From Adiantum capillus-veneris (lineage: Eukaryota > Streptophyta > Polypodiopsida > Polypodiales > Pteridaceae): a stretch of 64,000 nucleotides of DNA. Position numbers and translations under genes: made by a program. The notes below the pieces were generated by a model. The model was not told the origin of the DNA, made no database searches, and saw only the letters and a program-made list of their open reading frames with translations. How positions within the stretch are numbered: the first letter of the stretch is position 1; each line of letters begins with the position of its first letter. The DNA lies in assembly GCA_014529385.2 (NCBI GenBank), contig CM043953.1, forward strand, positions 114,919,549 to 114,983,548. Reading direction: 5' to 3'. Positions 11,154-20,410 of the stretch are shown piece by piece.

Positions 11154-14100
11154 TCATGTACCATCATAGAGCATCTTTTCCAAAGAGAGTGCTTCAGAGT
11201 CCTTGACAAGATCTTCATTGTTTGGCCCCTCGGAATTTTGGCTAGAGTTACACTCATGCTTCATTGAACAATACTTACATGAGACAGTGGACTTTTGACA
11301 GATCTTTGGTAGAAGGCGACTCAAATAGGGCTTCAAGCGATACCCGTTTACTTTCCTGGAGTGCTCTTTACCATTCAAGTCCATAAGCTGATAGTAACTT
11401 GAATTGAAAGCCTTCTTGACTATGTATGGCCCTTGCCATCTTGTTTCAAATTTGGCATCAAAACGATTATCGAGTCGATTGTCATACCTTAGCACAAGAT
11501 CTCCTTCATTGATGCCTTTGTCCTTCAGTTTCTTGTCAAGCTTCTCCTTTGTCTGTGTGGCTTTCCTCTTATAGCACTCATATGCTGCTTCTCTTTTCCA
11601 CTCAAGCTCAGCTAAGGTAAGAAGTCGATCCATCCATGCTTCTTGATCATCTTGTGCTGATTTGCCATGAAGTCGCATTGTTGGAATGTTTAGCTCAATT
11701 GGCTGTAAAGCCTCTTGACCATAGACCAAGTGAAATGGTGTGAACTCCGTGGCTTCCCTATATGTGGTTTGATACGCCCACAAGGCACCATCCAAGAAGT
11801 CATCCCACAACTTTGTCTTGTTTTTCACCATCTTTCTAATGATGCCTGCAATGACACCATTAGCTTTTTCTACCAAACCATTTGATTGGGGATAGTAGGG
11901 TGTACTGTGACGATGTAGAATGTGAAGTTCTTCACAGACTTCTGTGAGCAATCCCTTTCTAAACCCTGGACCATTATCAGAAACAATCTCCAAAGGTGTG
12001 CCAAATCTACAACAAATGTGAGTGTAGACGAATTTTCTCACTGTCTTCTCATTTACCTTTGCCACACTTTGTGCTTCCACCCACCTAGTCATATAGTCTA
12101 CAGCCACTAGAATGTAGAGTTTACCATTTTTTGTCCTAGGCAGAGGACCCATAGCATCAATGCCCCACTTTTCAAACGGTCCATTTGCAAGCACGATTTG
12201 CATTGGACCATAAACCAATCTTCTATTCCCATTTACCTGACAATTGTGACAACTTTTACACCAATGTTGGACATCCACATGCAGACTTGGCCAAACATAC
12301 CCCGCAAGCAAAATCTTCTTCACAGTTAATTCTTGGGCAAAATGACCACCACATTCTTCTTCATGCAAACCTTTTAGAATGGCTGGAATTTCCTCAATAG
12401 TTGGTACTCTTCTGCATACCTGATCCCTCCCTCTTTGATAGAGGGAGCCTTCTAGGAAGAGATATGCGCTTGCCTTCTTCATGAGTCTCCTCTTCTGAGC
12501 TTTCGTGAAGTCTTGTGGAAACTCGCCCTCCAAAATGTAGCTAATAATGGGAGTCAATGACTCCAATCCCTGGTATCTCGGTTGCTTGACAGTTGCTGCC
12601 ACCATGATGACCTGCACTTCTTTCTCAACACATGTAACTACTTGCTGTGCAAGTAAATCAGCATCTTCATTCTGTTTCCTAGGAATATGATATAGTTGCA
12701 CTTCTTCAAATTGATTAAACAATCTACGAATGGCATGAACTTTTGTCCGTAAGCTTTCATTCTTGCATGCCCAAATGCCTAAAATCTGTTTAACAATGAG
12801 AAGTGCATCTCCCTTTACCATGAGGCGTTGTATCCCATGGCCAATGCATATTTTTAAACCATGAAGTAGTGTGTCATATTCTGCTTCATTGTTGCTAGTT
12901 GAACCTGGTAGATTGACCTTCTCTTTCATGACCACCTCTCCACTTGGGTTGAGCAACACTAGCCCTCCCCCTGCTTTTCCTGTGGCTCGACGAAAAGCTC
13001 CATCAAAGAACAAGGTAAAAGCATTAGGAATACTTTTTGGTGGTGGCAATGGTAGGGTCTTTACTTCAGGCACCTTAATCTCCTTTTCGTGCACCCTATA
13101 AGTGAGAATCCCTGCCAATTGTGCACGCACACTATCTTCTACCTTGAAAGAGTATTGAAACTCTTGCAACTCCATAATCCACTTTGAGATCCTAGTACTA
13201 AGATTCATTTGAGATGACACCCAAGGGAACAAATTCTCTGCAGTGAGAATTACAAAAGGTTTTGGTAGCAGGTAGGATCTAAACTTTCTCACCGCAAACA
13301 TGAGAGAAAGCATCATGAGTTCTGCTTCTGTGTAGTCTCTCTCCAAAGCATTCATGACCCTACTAGCAAAGTAGATGGGTCGCATCCTTGTACTGTGGGG
13401 ATCTTGTTGTAGCAACACAGCACCAATTGTTTCCCTTCCAACACTAGAGCTAACAAAGAATATGTACTCCCAACAAGGAGGCATGAGTGTTGGTAGCTCT
13501 GACAAAATGACTTTAATGTTACAAAAGTACTCTTCAAGCTCATAAGACCATGCAAATTCTACTTGTTGTGTCAACTTTTGCAAAGGATGAAGCAACTCCG
13601 AAGCTAAGTGAATAAAGCGTGACATATACTTCACTTTTTGAATGAATGATATGACCTCTTTGAGATTCTTGGGTGAGGGGAGCTCAATAAGAGCCTTTGC
13701 CTTTGAAGGATCCACCTCAATGCCTTTATAGGAAACCTTGTGACCAAGCAAGATCACTTCATCCTCAGCTATGTGACACTTGTCGGGGTTGAGTTGACCT
13801 CCCATGTCATAGAGCTTCTTTAAACCTTCTTCTACCCTTTGTAGATGCAATGATTTTGAGCTATAAATGCAAAAATCATCAATACAAACCCTAATGGACT
13901 TTCCAAAGAATGCTTGAAACACCATGTTCATGAAGCGTTGGAAAGTTGCAGGAGCATTTGTCAGGCCAAATGGCATGACTCTAAAAGCATAACAACCCCA
14001 AGGAGTGATAAAGGTTGTTTTCAATTGATCCTCCAATGCGATACCTATTTGAAAGTAACCCGAGTAGCCATCACACACAGTGTACTTCTCATGACCAGCT

Positions 14101-14705
14101 ACCTCATTTAGTATCTCATCCTGAAATGGGACGGGAAAGTGATCTCTTTTTGTTGCCTCATTGAGTGGACGGTAATCCACACACACCCTCCACTTGCCAT
14201 TTTTCTTAGGAGTGACAACAACGGGAGAGACCCACTCTGAATTCTCCACTGGATAAATGAAACCTGCTACTAGAAGCTTTCTTACCTCCTTGAGTAAAGC
14301 CTGCTCCTTAATGACTCCTAGCCTTCGTAGCTTCTGAGCCTTAGGTGTGACCTTTGTCTTCAACTCAATTTTGTGTTGAACAGCATCTACTCCACGCACA
14401 TCGGTGTAGTCTTTAGAAAAAAGCCTAGGAAATTTCCTTAGCACACATTTGAACTCCTCTCTTTCGTCCTTTGTAAGTGTTGTAGACAACATACCTTCTA
14501 ACATTCCTTCATCTTGGACATTTTGGTTCTCTTGGGAACCTACCTCTTCCAAACCTGGGCAAGAGGTCTCTTGGTTGTTTTGATTAAACCTAACCCCCAT
14601 GACTTTGATGGAAGACTCCTCTTTCAGTAATGCTGCCGCTACTCTCTCCTTCTGAAGTGCTATCGGTCCAGCCTTCCTCCGTATCACTTTGAGATGATTC
14701 TTCAT
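11154..14705 (-). CDS. pol: Element A pol: RT, RNase H, second RNase H, integrase
   Basis: An unbroken 1183-residue frame. RT occupies about residues 140-330, with VCVDYRPLN, catalytic Asp in CDGYSGYFQI (212) and CIDD (276-277, usually FxDD). The first RNase H (about 410-535) lacks its acidic residues: the TDAS position reads VSSS (418-421), and the DH and ADxLS positions are also lost. A second, archaeal-type RNase H (about 560-690) keeps FDG (D568), NNEAEY (E609), KGD (D633) and DAD (D683). Integrase has H781, H788 and Cys 816-822, then D850, D910 and E946 with 35 residues between the last two. The frame overlaps the protease ORF by 116 bases in a +1 relation, so it is made either by frameshift or from its own ATG. 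It ends 28 bases before the LTR. Confidence 0.93.
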   Translation of the reverse strand: MKNHLKVIRRKAGPIALQKERVAAALLKEESSIKVMGVRFNQNNQETSCPGLEEVGSQENQNVQDEGMLEGMLSTTLTKDEREEFKCVLRKFPRLFSKDYTDVRGVDAVQHKIELKTKVTPKAQKLRRLGVIKEQALLKEVRKLLVAGFIYPVENSEWVSPVVVTPKKNGKWRVCVDYRPLNEATKRDHFPVPFQDEILNEVAGHEKYTVCDGYSGYFQIGIALEDQLKTTFITPWGCYAFRVMPFGLTNAPATFQRFMNMVFQAFFGKSIRVCIDDFCIYSSKSLHLQRVEEGLKKLYDMGGQLNPDKCHIAEDEVILLGHKVSYKGIEVDPSKAKALIELPSPKNLKEVISFIQKVKYMSRFIHLASELLHPLQKLTQQVEFAWSYELEEYFCNIKVILSELPTLMPPCWEYIFFVSSSVGRETIGAVLLQQDPHSTRMRPIYFASRVMNALERDYTEAELMMLSLMFAVRKFRSYLLPKPFVILTAENLFPWVSSQMNLSTRISKWIMELQEFQYSFKVEDSVRAQLAGILTYRVHEKEIKVPEVKTLPLPPPKSIPNAFTLFFDGAFRRATGKAGGGLVLLNPSGEVVMKEKVNLPGSTSNNEAEYDTLLHGLKICIGHGIQRLMVKGDALLIVKQILGIWACKNESLRTKVHAIRRLFNQFEEVQLYHIPRKQNEDADLLAQQVVTCVEKEVQVIMVAATVKQPRYQGLESLTPIISYILEGEFPQDFTKAQKRRLMKKASAYLFLEGSLYQRGRDQVCRRVPTIEEIPAILKGLHEEECGGHFAQELTVKKILLAGYVWPSLHVDVQHWCKSCHNCQVNGNRRLVYGPMQIVLANGPFEKWGIDAMGPLPRTKNGKLYILVAVDYMTRWVEAQSVAKVNEKTVRKFVYTHICCRFGTPLEIVSDNGPGFRKGLLTEVCEELHILHRHSTPYYPQSNGLVEKANGVIAGIIRKMVKNKTKLWDDFLDGALWAYQTTYREATEFTPFHLVYGQEALQPIELNIPTMRLHGKSAQDDQEAWMDRLLTLAELEWKREAAYECYKRKATQTKEKLDKKLKDKGINEGDLVLRYDNRLDNRFDAKFETRWQGPYIVKKAFNSSYYQLMDLNGKEHSRKVNGYRLKPYLSRLLPKICQKSTVSCKYCSMKHECNSSQNSEGPNNEDLVKDSEALSLEKMLYDGT
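12960..12973 (-). other. Internal copy of polypurine tract in element A
   Basis: The 14 bases CAGGGGGAGGGCTA (element sense) are identical to the 3' polypurine tract at 11127-11140. Here they encode AGGGL of the second RNase H. A site of this kind could act as a central polypurine tract, but the match could also follow from the glycine-rich motif. Element C has the same copy at 45405-45418. Confidence 0.6.
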
Positions 14706-15117
14706 GGAGCTCCTCTTGGCGTTGCTCCTTCATGTCAAAGACAACCTTCTTATGATTGTCATTCCTGCAAATTAATTTCCCACTCTCCCAATCCTGCAAA
14801 GCTCGCATTTTCATTAGCCATGGTTTTCCTAGGATAAATGGATAACCACTTCCCTTGGTCGACATAACATAAAAATCCACCGCTTTCTTAATGCCAAAGG
14901 CCTCTACAAAGACATTTTTACAAATGCCTACACACCTAGCCTTGCTATTGTTTGCCATCTTGACTTTGATTTCAGGTGTCTCATGGATGTGCATGCCTAG
15001 TCTTTGCATGAGCCCTTCTGTCATGATGCAAATTTGTGCACCCCCATCCACTAGACCTTTCCTAACCAATCTTCCTTTTATGTAACAATCTAGCACAGGT
15101 GTAATATCCTCGTTCAT
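14590..15117 (-). CDS. Element A protease (retropepsin) ORF
   Basis: A 175-residue stretch contains the retropepsin signature VDGGAQICIM near residue 20, where DGG replaces the usual DSG/DTG as in many plant gypsy proteases, and a terminal PFILGKPWLM motif near residue 95. An acidic Ser/Glu-rich tail follows and ends at TAG. It would cleave the Gag-Pol precursor. In the sister element C this frame is continuous with gag, so the true start is upstream. Here the gag part is deleted and the upstream frame is broken near 15150. The last 116 bases overlap pol in a different frame. Confidence 0.85.
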   Translation of the reverse strand: MNEDITPVLDCYIKGRLVRKGLVDGGAQICIMTEGLMQRLGMHIHETPEIKVKMANNSKARCVGICKNVFVEAFGIKKAVDFYVMSTKGSGYPFILGKPWLMKMRALQDWESGKLICRNDNHKKVVFDMKEQRQEELHEESSQSDTEEGWTDSTSEGESSGSITERGVFHQSHGG

Positions 15118-15155
15118 TTCAGCATGTGAAATTTTTACAACAGGAAAACTCTCTT

Positions 15156-15608
15156 TTACCTTTCTCCTAGTGCTAACTGCCTTTGTCCAGCTATGAACCT
15201 CTCCTTCTTTAGAAATTCTGCACCATCACCAGGGTTAGCAACATTTCGTATCCATAGAGCCCAAAGACGTAGAAACTCTTGCTTGTACAAGTAGTAGTCA
15301 TCTAAGTCTTTTTGCTTATGAGAAACAATGTCTTGCCATAATTTTTGAGTGTTTTGGGGATCAAAGAAGTATTTCTTGAAATGATTCAAAACTTCTGTGT
15401 AATTCCCCTTAACTTCCTCAGGCAAAGAGTCAAACCAAGTGCTAGCATCTTTCCTAAGGACCACCTCAAACATTTCTACACGTTCTTGATCAGTTATTAT
15501 CCTCTTGATACGGCAAGACATCTTGAAATTCGCTAAAAATAATTCTGCATCCTCTCCAGGCTCTCCAAAGAAAAGAGGATACCCAGACATTTGGCGTTGG
15601 CTTTCCAT
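15156..15608 (-). pseudogene. gag: Element A gag, internally deleted
   Basis: The start (MESQRQMSGYPLFFGEPGED) and the capsid-type segment with WFDSLPEEVKGNY and LWALWIRN match element C gag closely through FIAG at about residue 140. The sequence then jumps to protein that in C lies about 800 bases further on (VSTRRKIKES). The lost part includes the zinc knuckle, so this Gag could not bind RNA normally. Comparison with 47629-48436 of element C shows the deletion directly. Confidence 0.85.
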
Positions 15609-16200
15609 TGAATTGATTTCAAAGTGACACCCGTTTTTGTTTTTCTTTCTTAAAAAGATTTACACAATAATGTTTTCTAGCTTGCAATCTATTCTACAAC
15701 AAAATAAAGATATTCACATCAAACGACCTATGATAATCAATAAGAGGTAGGATGACAGGGTTTGGTGATGCGAGAATTTCTCCTACTCTTTGGGCACCAA
15801 ACATGAACACCATACGTTGTTGAAAATGGATTTTCCTACTAGTTGCAATGTTTATTCTAATGTGTGGAGTGAAATGGAAGGGGAAAACCTCTATTCCTGG
15901 GCCATTATCCATGGTCTATGCATGACCTAATGCTTAAAACAAAACAAAAATATAGACGTCCAAACTAAGGTCGTACCTAATGAGAGGCAAAATAAAAGGA
16001 TTTACTGAAGCGTTTATCTCGGCCAACCTAAGAGGACCTAAAATTCTATGAATGACACGTTGAAATTGCAACTTAGTACTAACAATTATGTGTACCTTTT
16101 GCCTTGCAATGGGAATGAAGGGATCATAAAAATTTTCGTGATTCATGCAAACTACTTGACTATGCTAAAGGTTGATTCTACACAAAAATACACAAGCCAT
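15609..16200 (-). other. Element A leader with duplicated ORF-like module
   Basis: This lies between the 5' LTR and gag. It holds two adjacent minus-strand ORFs of 72 and 70 residues (15912-15694 and 16146-15934) that align with each other: EILASPNPVILPLI against EINASVNPFILPLI, and DVNIFILL against DVYIFVLF. The leader was thus tandemly duplicated. In element C one module keeps its frame (49386-49174) and the other is frameshifted by a 13-base deletion, so coding is not clearly conserved. Confidence 0.6.
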
Positions 16201-16218
16201 CCTCAGTGGGGGCACCAA
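16201..16218 (-). other. Element A primer binding site
   Basis: Three bases inside the 5' LTR, the element-sense strand reads TGGTGCCCCCACTGAGGA, starting with TGG as expected for pairing to a tRNA 3' CCA end. It is neither the initiator-Met site (TGGTATCAGAG) nor the TGGCGCCGTTGCC site. I cannot name the tRNA. Element C has the same site. Confidence 0.7.
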
Positions 16219-16221
16219 TTT

Positions 16222-16481
16222 GAGGCGGTCCGGGGCGGGCAACAAGAAGAGTAACCTCTAGACACCCTTCAAGGCTCCCGTGCTGCTCAATGGGGCTGGG
16301 GCACAACACAACACAAACCAAAACAACAAACCCACAGCCAAATCCCAACTACACAAGGGGCACCACCTAGTTTAAGAGCGAACTAGGACGCAAAAGAGGA
16401 GAATCGTTAGAGCAACCCACAAACAAGCAAGGAATTTACACTAACCCTAACACCAATGGAACACTCTCACACACTAAAACA

Positions 16482-16528
<47 letters not shown>

Positions 16529-18409
16529 TAGTGCTCGGGCTGCTTTGAAACGTATCGGCAATGATCAAGCAAACACAACTATATATTTAAGAAAAAGAGA
16601 GAAAGGGGGAGGGGGTGCTTGTTGCATTTTAATACCTTCTTACAAATCTGTCATGACAAATCAAAGTGAGATTAGTATTTGTTCAACATAGCTTGCATAA
16701 ATTTCACCATAACACATCACAAAAAAAAGCCACCCCAATCACTGTCTTAAAGCCAGGGGAGTCCTCTCCACCCTGTCGCCCTCTTACAGTATGTGGGATT
16801 TATGGCTAGATTGATGACAACACCAGAGACAAGCTATCAAGAACTTAACAAAAAACACCAAGAAACTTACGCATCATTTTTGTCCATTACTTCACGTTGG
16901 ACGGGAGAGAAAGTATCCAAGCTTAGTCCAAATCCACCCTCCTTGATTCAGCAAATGTTGGGCTTACACTAGTAGGAGAAATGATAGATTTCCTACTCTC
17001 AATTGAATGATCACTCTCTCTCTTACAATGGCATAGAGTTCCCTTGCTAATCTCCTATTACAACACATGCACATGCATAAGACAATGAGCTTCCACTCAA
17101 GAGCTCCTTCTAGAGAGGTTGAGCTTGGCTTCTCAAGCTATAGCATAGTGCTCTTGCTTATGGCTCCCCCCTTTTGTGCTAGCTACACCCTCCTTTTATA
17201 GCAATTTTGAAGGCTAGGGTTACTCCTCTAACCATGGTTGGGTTAGATTTTCAGCAATTTATCTAATTTCTTTTGCTTGGAATTATCAAGAAGTTGGTGG
17301 GGAAAGAGAGAGGAGAGAAATGGAGGTGATAGGACTTTTCATAGTGGGTTAGTGTTAGTAGAGTTAGTATTAATTTACAAATGGAATTGGATATTTACAA
17401 TGGGAGTATCCATGTAGGATAAAAATAAGGAAGAAAAACTCTTAAGAGGTAAGAAAAGGTGGATTTCTTACAAGGTTGATGCTCCAAGTGTCTTGAGTAG
17501 GGCCGATTTTGAGCTTGTTGACGGTCCACTAGCTTTGACGGTACATTTTTTCTCCACTCTTGACCTTCCTTGAGAGACAAGGTAATTGAAGCTGAGTAAT
17601 CAACCACCATGATGCTGTCTTTTAAGAGAAGAGGCTGAATTTTGTGGTTTTTTTGATAGATATGGGTAATTTGGAGGAGGAAAAATGAGACTAGGTGGTC
17701 AATTTTGGAATGGAATTGTGTGTGGGAGGTATGAGTTCACCATGGTTTCTCTTATTCTTCAAGGTTGAGGAGAAGGTGAGTAGTGTGCAGAGAGGAGTGG
17801 TGAGAGAGGTGGGGATGATGAGTGGAGAAGTGTGTGTGAAAGAGGAAAATGATAAAGTGGAAGAGAGAGTGTGGCTGCATAGCATGGGAAAACTGGGGTC
17901 CACTAATAAAATCATAGCTCACAGCTCGTAGCTCAAAAAAATATGAAAAAATTTGAGGCAAAAGTTCAACCCACGAGCTACAACTTTTGTTTGTATCACC
18001 TTTTCAAATTTGGAGAGCAAGTGAACTTTAAAAATTCAGCAAAACCAACCGTTTTTTTCCACTGCACAAGGTCTTTGTGGGGTCCTTCTTTGGATGATTC
18101 TTTTGAATACCTCCAAGAGTGAGCCCTCCATAGTGCATGTATGCATGCCACCTACCCTTGACCTTATTTGGTAGGTCTATAATTGAAGATATTGTTGAGA
18201 TTAGGATATAAGTGAATAGTACAACTAAGAAAATCAAATATCAAATGACTAGCTAATTGAGGGTTTTTTAAGAAGATATGGGAAAAGTCCCGTGACTCAC
18301 GCACGCCTATGTACAGTGAAATGGTAGGGATAGCCACAGTGTTTGGGTGATTTTGGTAGGGTGAGGTAACTCACTGTGGTAATTACAAAGAGCCGAAAAA
18401 CGGCTATCA
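16222..18409 (-). repeat. Element A 5' LTR
   Basis: The right copy of the LTR runs TGAGGCGG to GGCTATCA. Against the left copy it has a deletion of about 500 bp at 18240/18241 (junction AAATATCAAATGACTAG) and a shorter GA tract at 16483-16528. The rest is nearly identical by eye. Confidence 0.93.
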
Positions 18410-19818
18410 CCAGCATGCAAAGGAATTGCTTCCCCTCTGTCGCTTATTTTCCCCCCTTCTCAAGCACATCTCCTTTGTGTCATTCCTATTCTACATCATT
18501 TGCCTTGCGCTCATCTCTCTATGGCTCTGTAGCCTAAAGTTGCATACTACCTCTCAATCACGTGATCTTTTTCTGCACGCCGGGCCAAGTGGGCTCCCCA
18601 TCATCCATGCCACTGATTGGCTTTGGTTCCAATCAAAGCTCTTTGCTGCCGTGCATGAAAGCTTTTGTAAAGCTCTTCCAAAGCTGCACAATGTCCCTAT
18701 ACATTGTTGCTTTGTAAGCCTACTTTGTTCCTTTACAAGCTACTTCTTTGACTAGAATTTGTCTGCTTCACAAGTATCTCATAGTTGTCTTCTGTATAGT
18801 CTCACCTTCCATGAGGTTAATTGGCTTGTGATTGCCATGCATGTATGCTATGGCACATTGCAACTCTCATAGCCGTCTTTTGCTACAACATAGTGCATGC
18901 ACAACCTTGCATGCACTTGTCCAAGTTGGCAAGGTGTTGCATGCCTTCTTTTGCTTCCCTCTCACACAACGCTTTGAAAAGTGTGCGGTTTAGCTGGGAA
19001 GGTGGAGAACCTTTGGCTGTGAGAGTTTGTGTGACAAGAATTAAAATCACCTTGAGAAAATTGTTTATGGAATTCACCTTGAGAAAAGTGTTTAGGCTTG
19101 TTTTAAAGTCTAAGAGTGTTCATGACAAAACAATCACAAACCCTCTTAACTACTATGCTTGAAATGCGCTTGTTGTTGGCGGTGAGTTCATAATGAATAG
19201 GATCACAAATTCGCATCCAATTTTGACTTCAAAAGAGAAATTAATAACACTAAACTCTCAACCATGAAACCCCAACTCTCATATAAGCACAATTCTTAAT
19301 CACAACCCAACCCTCTTTGATGGAATCATGTAGTCTCGCACTCAATTACATAGTCGTAACTTCAAACAATTGAAAGAAATAGGCAAGCTTCCACTTTCAA
19401 AACTTCAATTCTTTGATGTTGTAGAGATTAGAGAGCTTCTCTAATGTAGCCTACACACCATTTTGATAAGGGGAAACCCTAATTGACACCCTCGCGGTGT
19501 CAGATACAAGATAGGAGACGATTTGGCTGCTCTACACACACCATACACAGCTTCTATGAGGGGATTCTTCAATCACACACAAAAATGCAGCATTCTTAGC
19601 TATTTACCAGTAATCCCTTGGCCAAATTCCTAAGGTGGAAAAATTTGATGGTTTTTTTTTATTTTTTGCCAAAACTATATCAGTTTTAGCCCAATTTTGA
19701 CCCAAAAAGGCCATTTTTATTGCGAGAAAGCCCAAACAGAGCCAAAAAAAACTCTATTTCTGTGGGATATCTCAAATCATCATAAAAAGCATGAAAATGT
19801 ATTTTTTTCATCACTTCA
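18410..19818. other. Sequence between elements A and B, partly LTR of relic E
   Basis: No convincing gene. The right part (from about 19160) has LTR-like composition. Removing element B and one CTTCA copy makes it continuous with 38861-39456, which ends in the CA terminus and polypurine tract of relic E. It is therefore probably the distal part of E's 3' LTR, whose left edge is not resolved. Plus-strand ORFs at 18426-18755 and 18821-19162 show no domain motif. Confidence 0.5.
19814..19818. other. Target site duplication of element B, left copy
   Basis: CTTCA directly left of the element. An identical CTTCA lies at 38856-38860 on the other side. Confidence 0.9.
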
Positions 19819-20045
19819 TGTGCGCTCCTTGCCGCACTGTCGAAGCAAGGGCCTTGCCTAACACTGTGTGCGAGCCATAGACGGCTCCAAGCACACAACT
19901 AGCTTAACTAGTAAGCTCAAAAGAGGGCAATGGTGTGTCACTCACCGCTCTATGCTCCTGTCGTGGAGGATTCCTCTCCGCGAAGAAGAAGGAGACGCCG
20001 CTACGTCGCGCTCAACCACTTCACCGCCGTCGTGCCGCCACAATG

Positions 20046-20077
<32 letters not shown>

Positions 20078-20393
20078 CACACACACACACAAGGAGGTGA
20101 AGAAGAAGAAGATGGAGATGGAGATGGAGCAAGAGCACTCTTCTATTGCACAAATGAGAGAATGAGTGAATTTTAGGTTTAGTTGGCTTTTATATGAGCT
20201 CACCCAATTCACACTTGGGCGCCCATGCTTAGCCAACTAATCCCTTGAATGTCCCAGTTAGAGTGCGCCTCTCATCGGCGATCACTCTTACCCTTTTCCT
20301 ATTGGTCCGACAAGCCCAGTACCTGACTCTACCAAATACATAATACACGTCCATCGTAGGTGATGGGGTGTCCGTGAGCCGTGAGGGTTAACA
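19819..20393 (-). repeat. Element B 3' LTR
   Basis: The left LTR copy, TGTGCGCTCC to GGGTTAACA. It contains a (CT)n tract at 20046-20074 followed by (AC)n. The same tract in the right LTR is longer (38472-38518). Otherwise the copies match closely. Confidence 0.93.
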
Positions 20394-20410
20394 TGCCCCC
20401 CTTCCTGATG
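20394..20410 (-). other. Element B polypurine tract
   Basis: The element-sense strand reads CATCAGGAAGGGGGGCA directly before the 3' LTR start TGTTAACC. Its core AGGAAGGGGGG recurs at 22374-22386 and 22686-22698. Confidence 0.85.

Larger units (their letters stand above)
8405..18409 (-). mobile_element. Element A: Ty3/gypsy LTR retrotransposon, Tat-like
   Basis: The two long direct repeats both start TGAGGCGGTCCGGGGCGGGC and end GGCTATCA or AGCTATCA, giving TG...CA termini. Between them, in minus-strand order, lie a primer site, a leader with a duplicated module, a gag with an internal deletion, protease, then RT, RNase H, a second RNase H and integrase, and a polypurine tract. The order and the second RNase H point to the Tat group of plant gypsy elements. 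Flanks are GCCTG on the left and CCAGC on the right, so no perfect target duplication is visible. A four-base comparison, CCTG against CCAG, has one mismatch. Element C is a sister copy. Confidence 0.93.

Noticed and set aside
18426-19162. Two plus-strand ORFs of about 110 residues
   Set aside because: No domain, odd Leu/Ser/Phe-rich composition, and the second overlaps the probable LTR of relic E.
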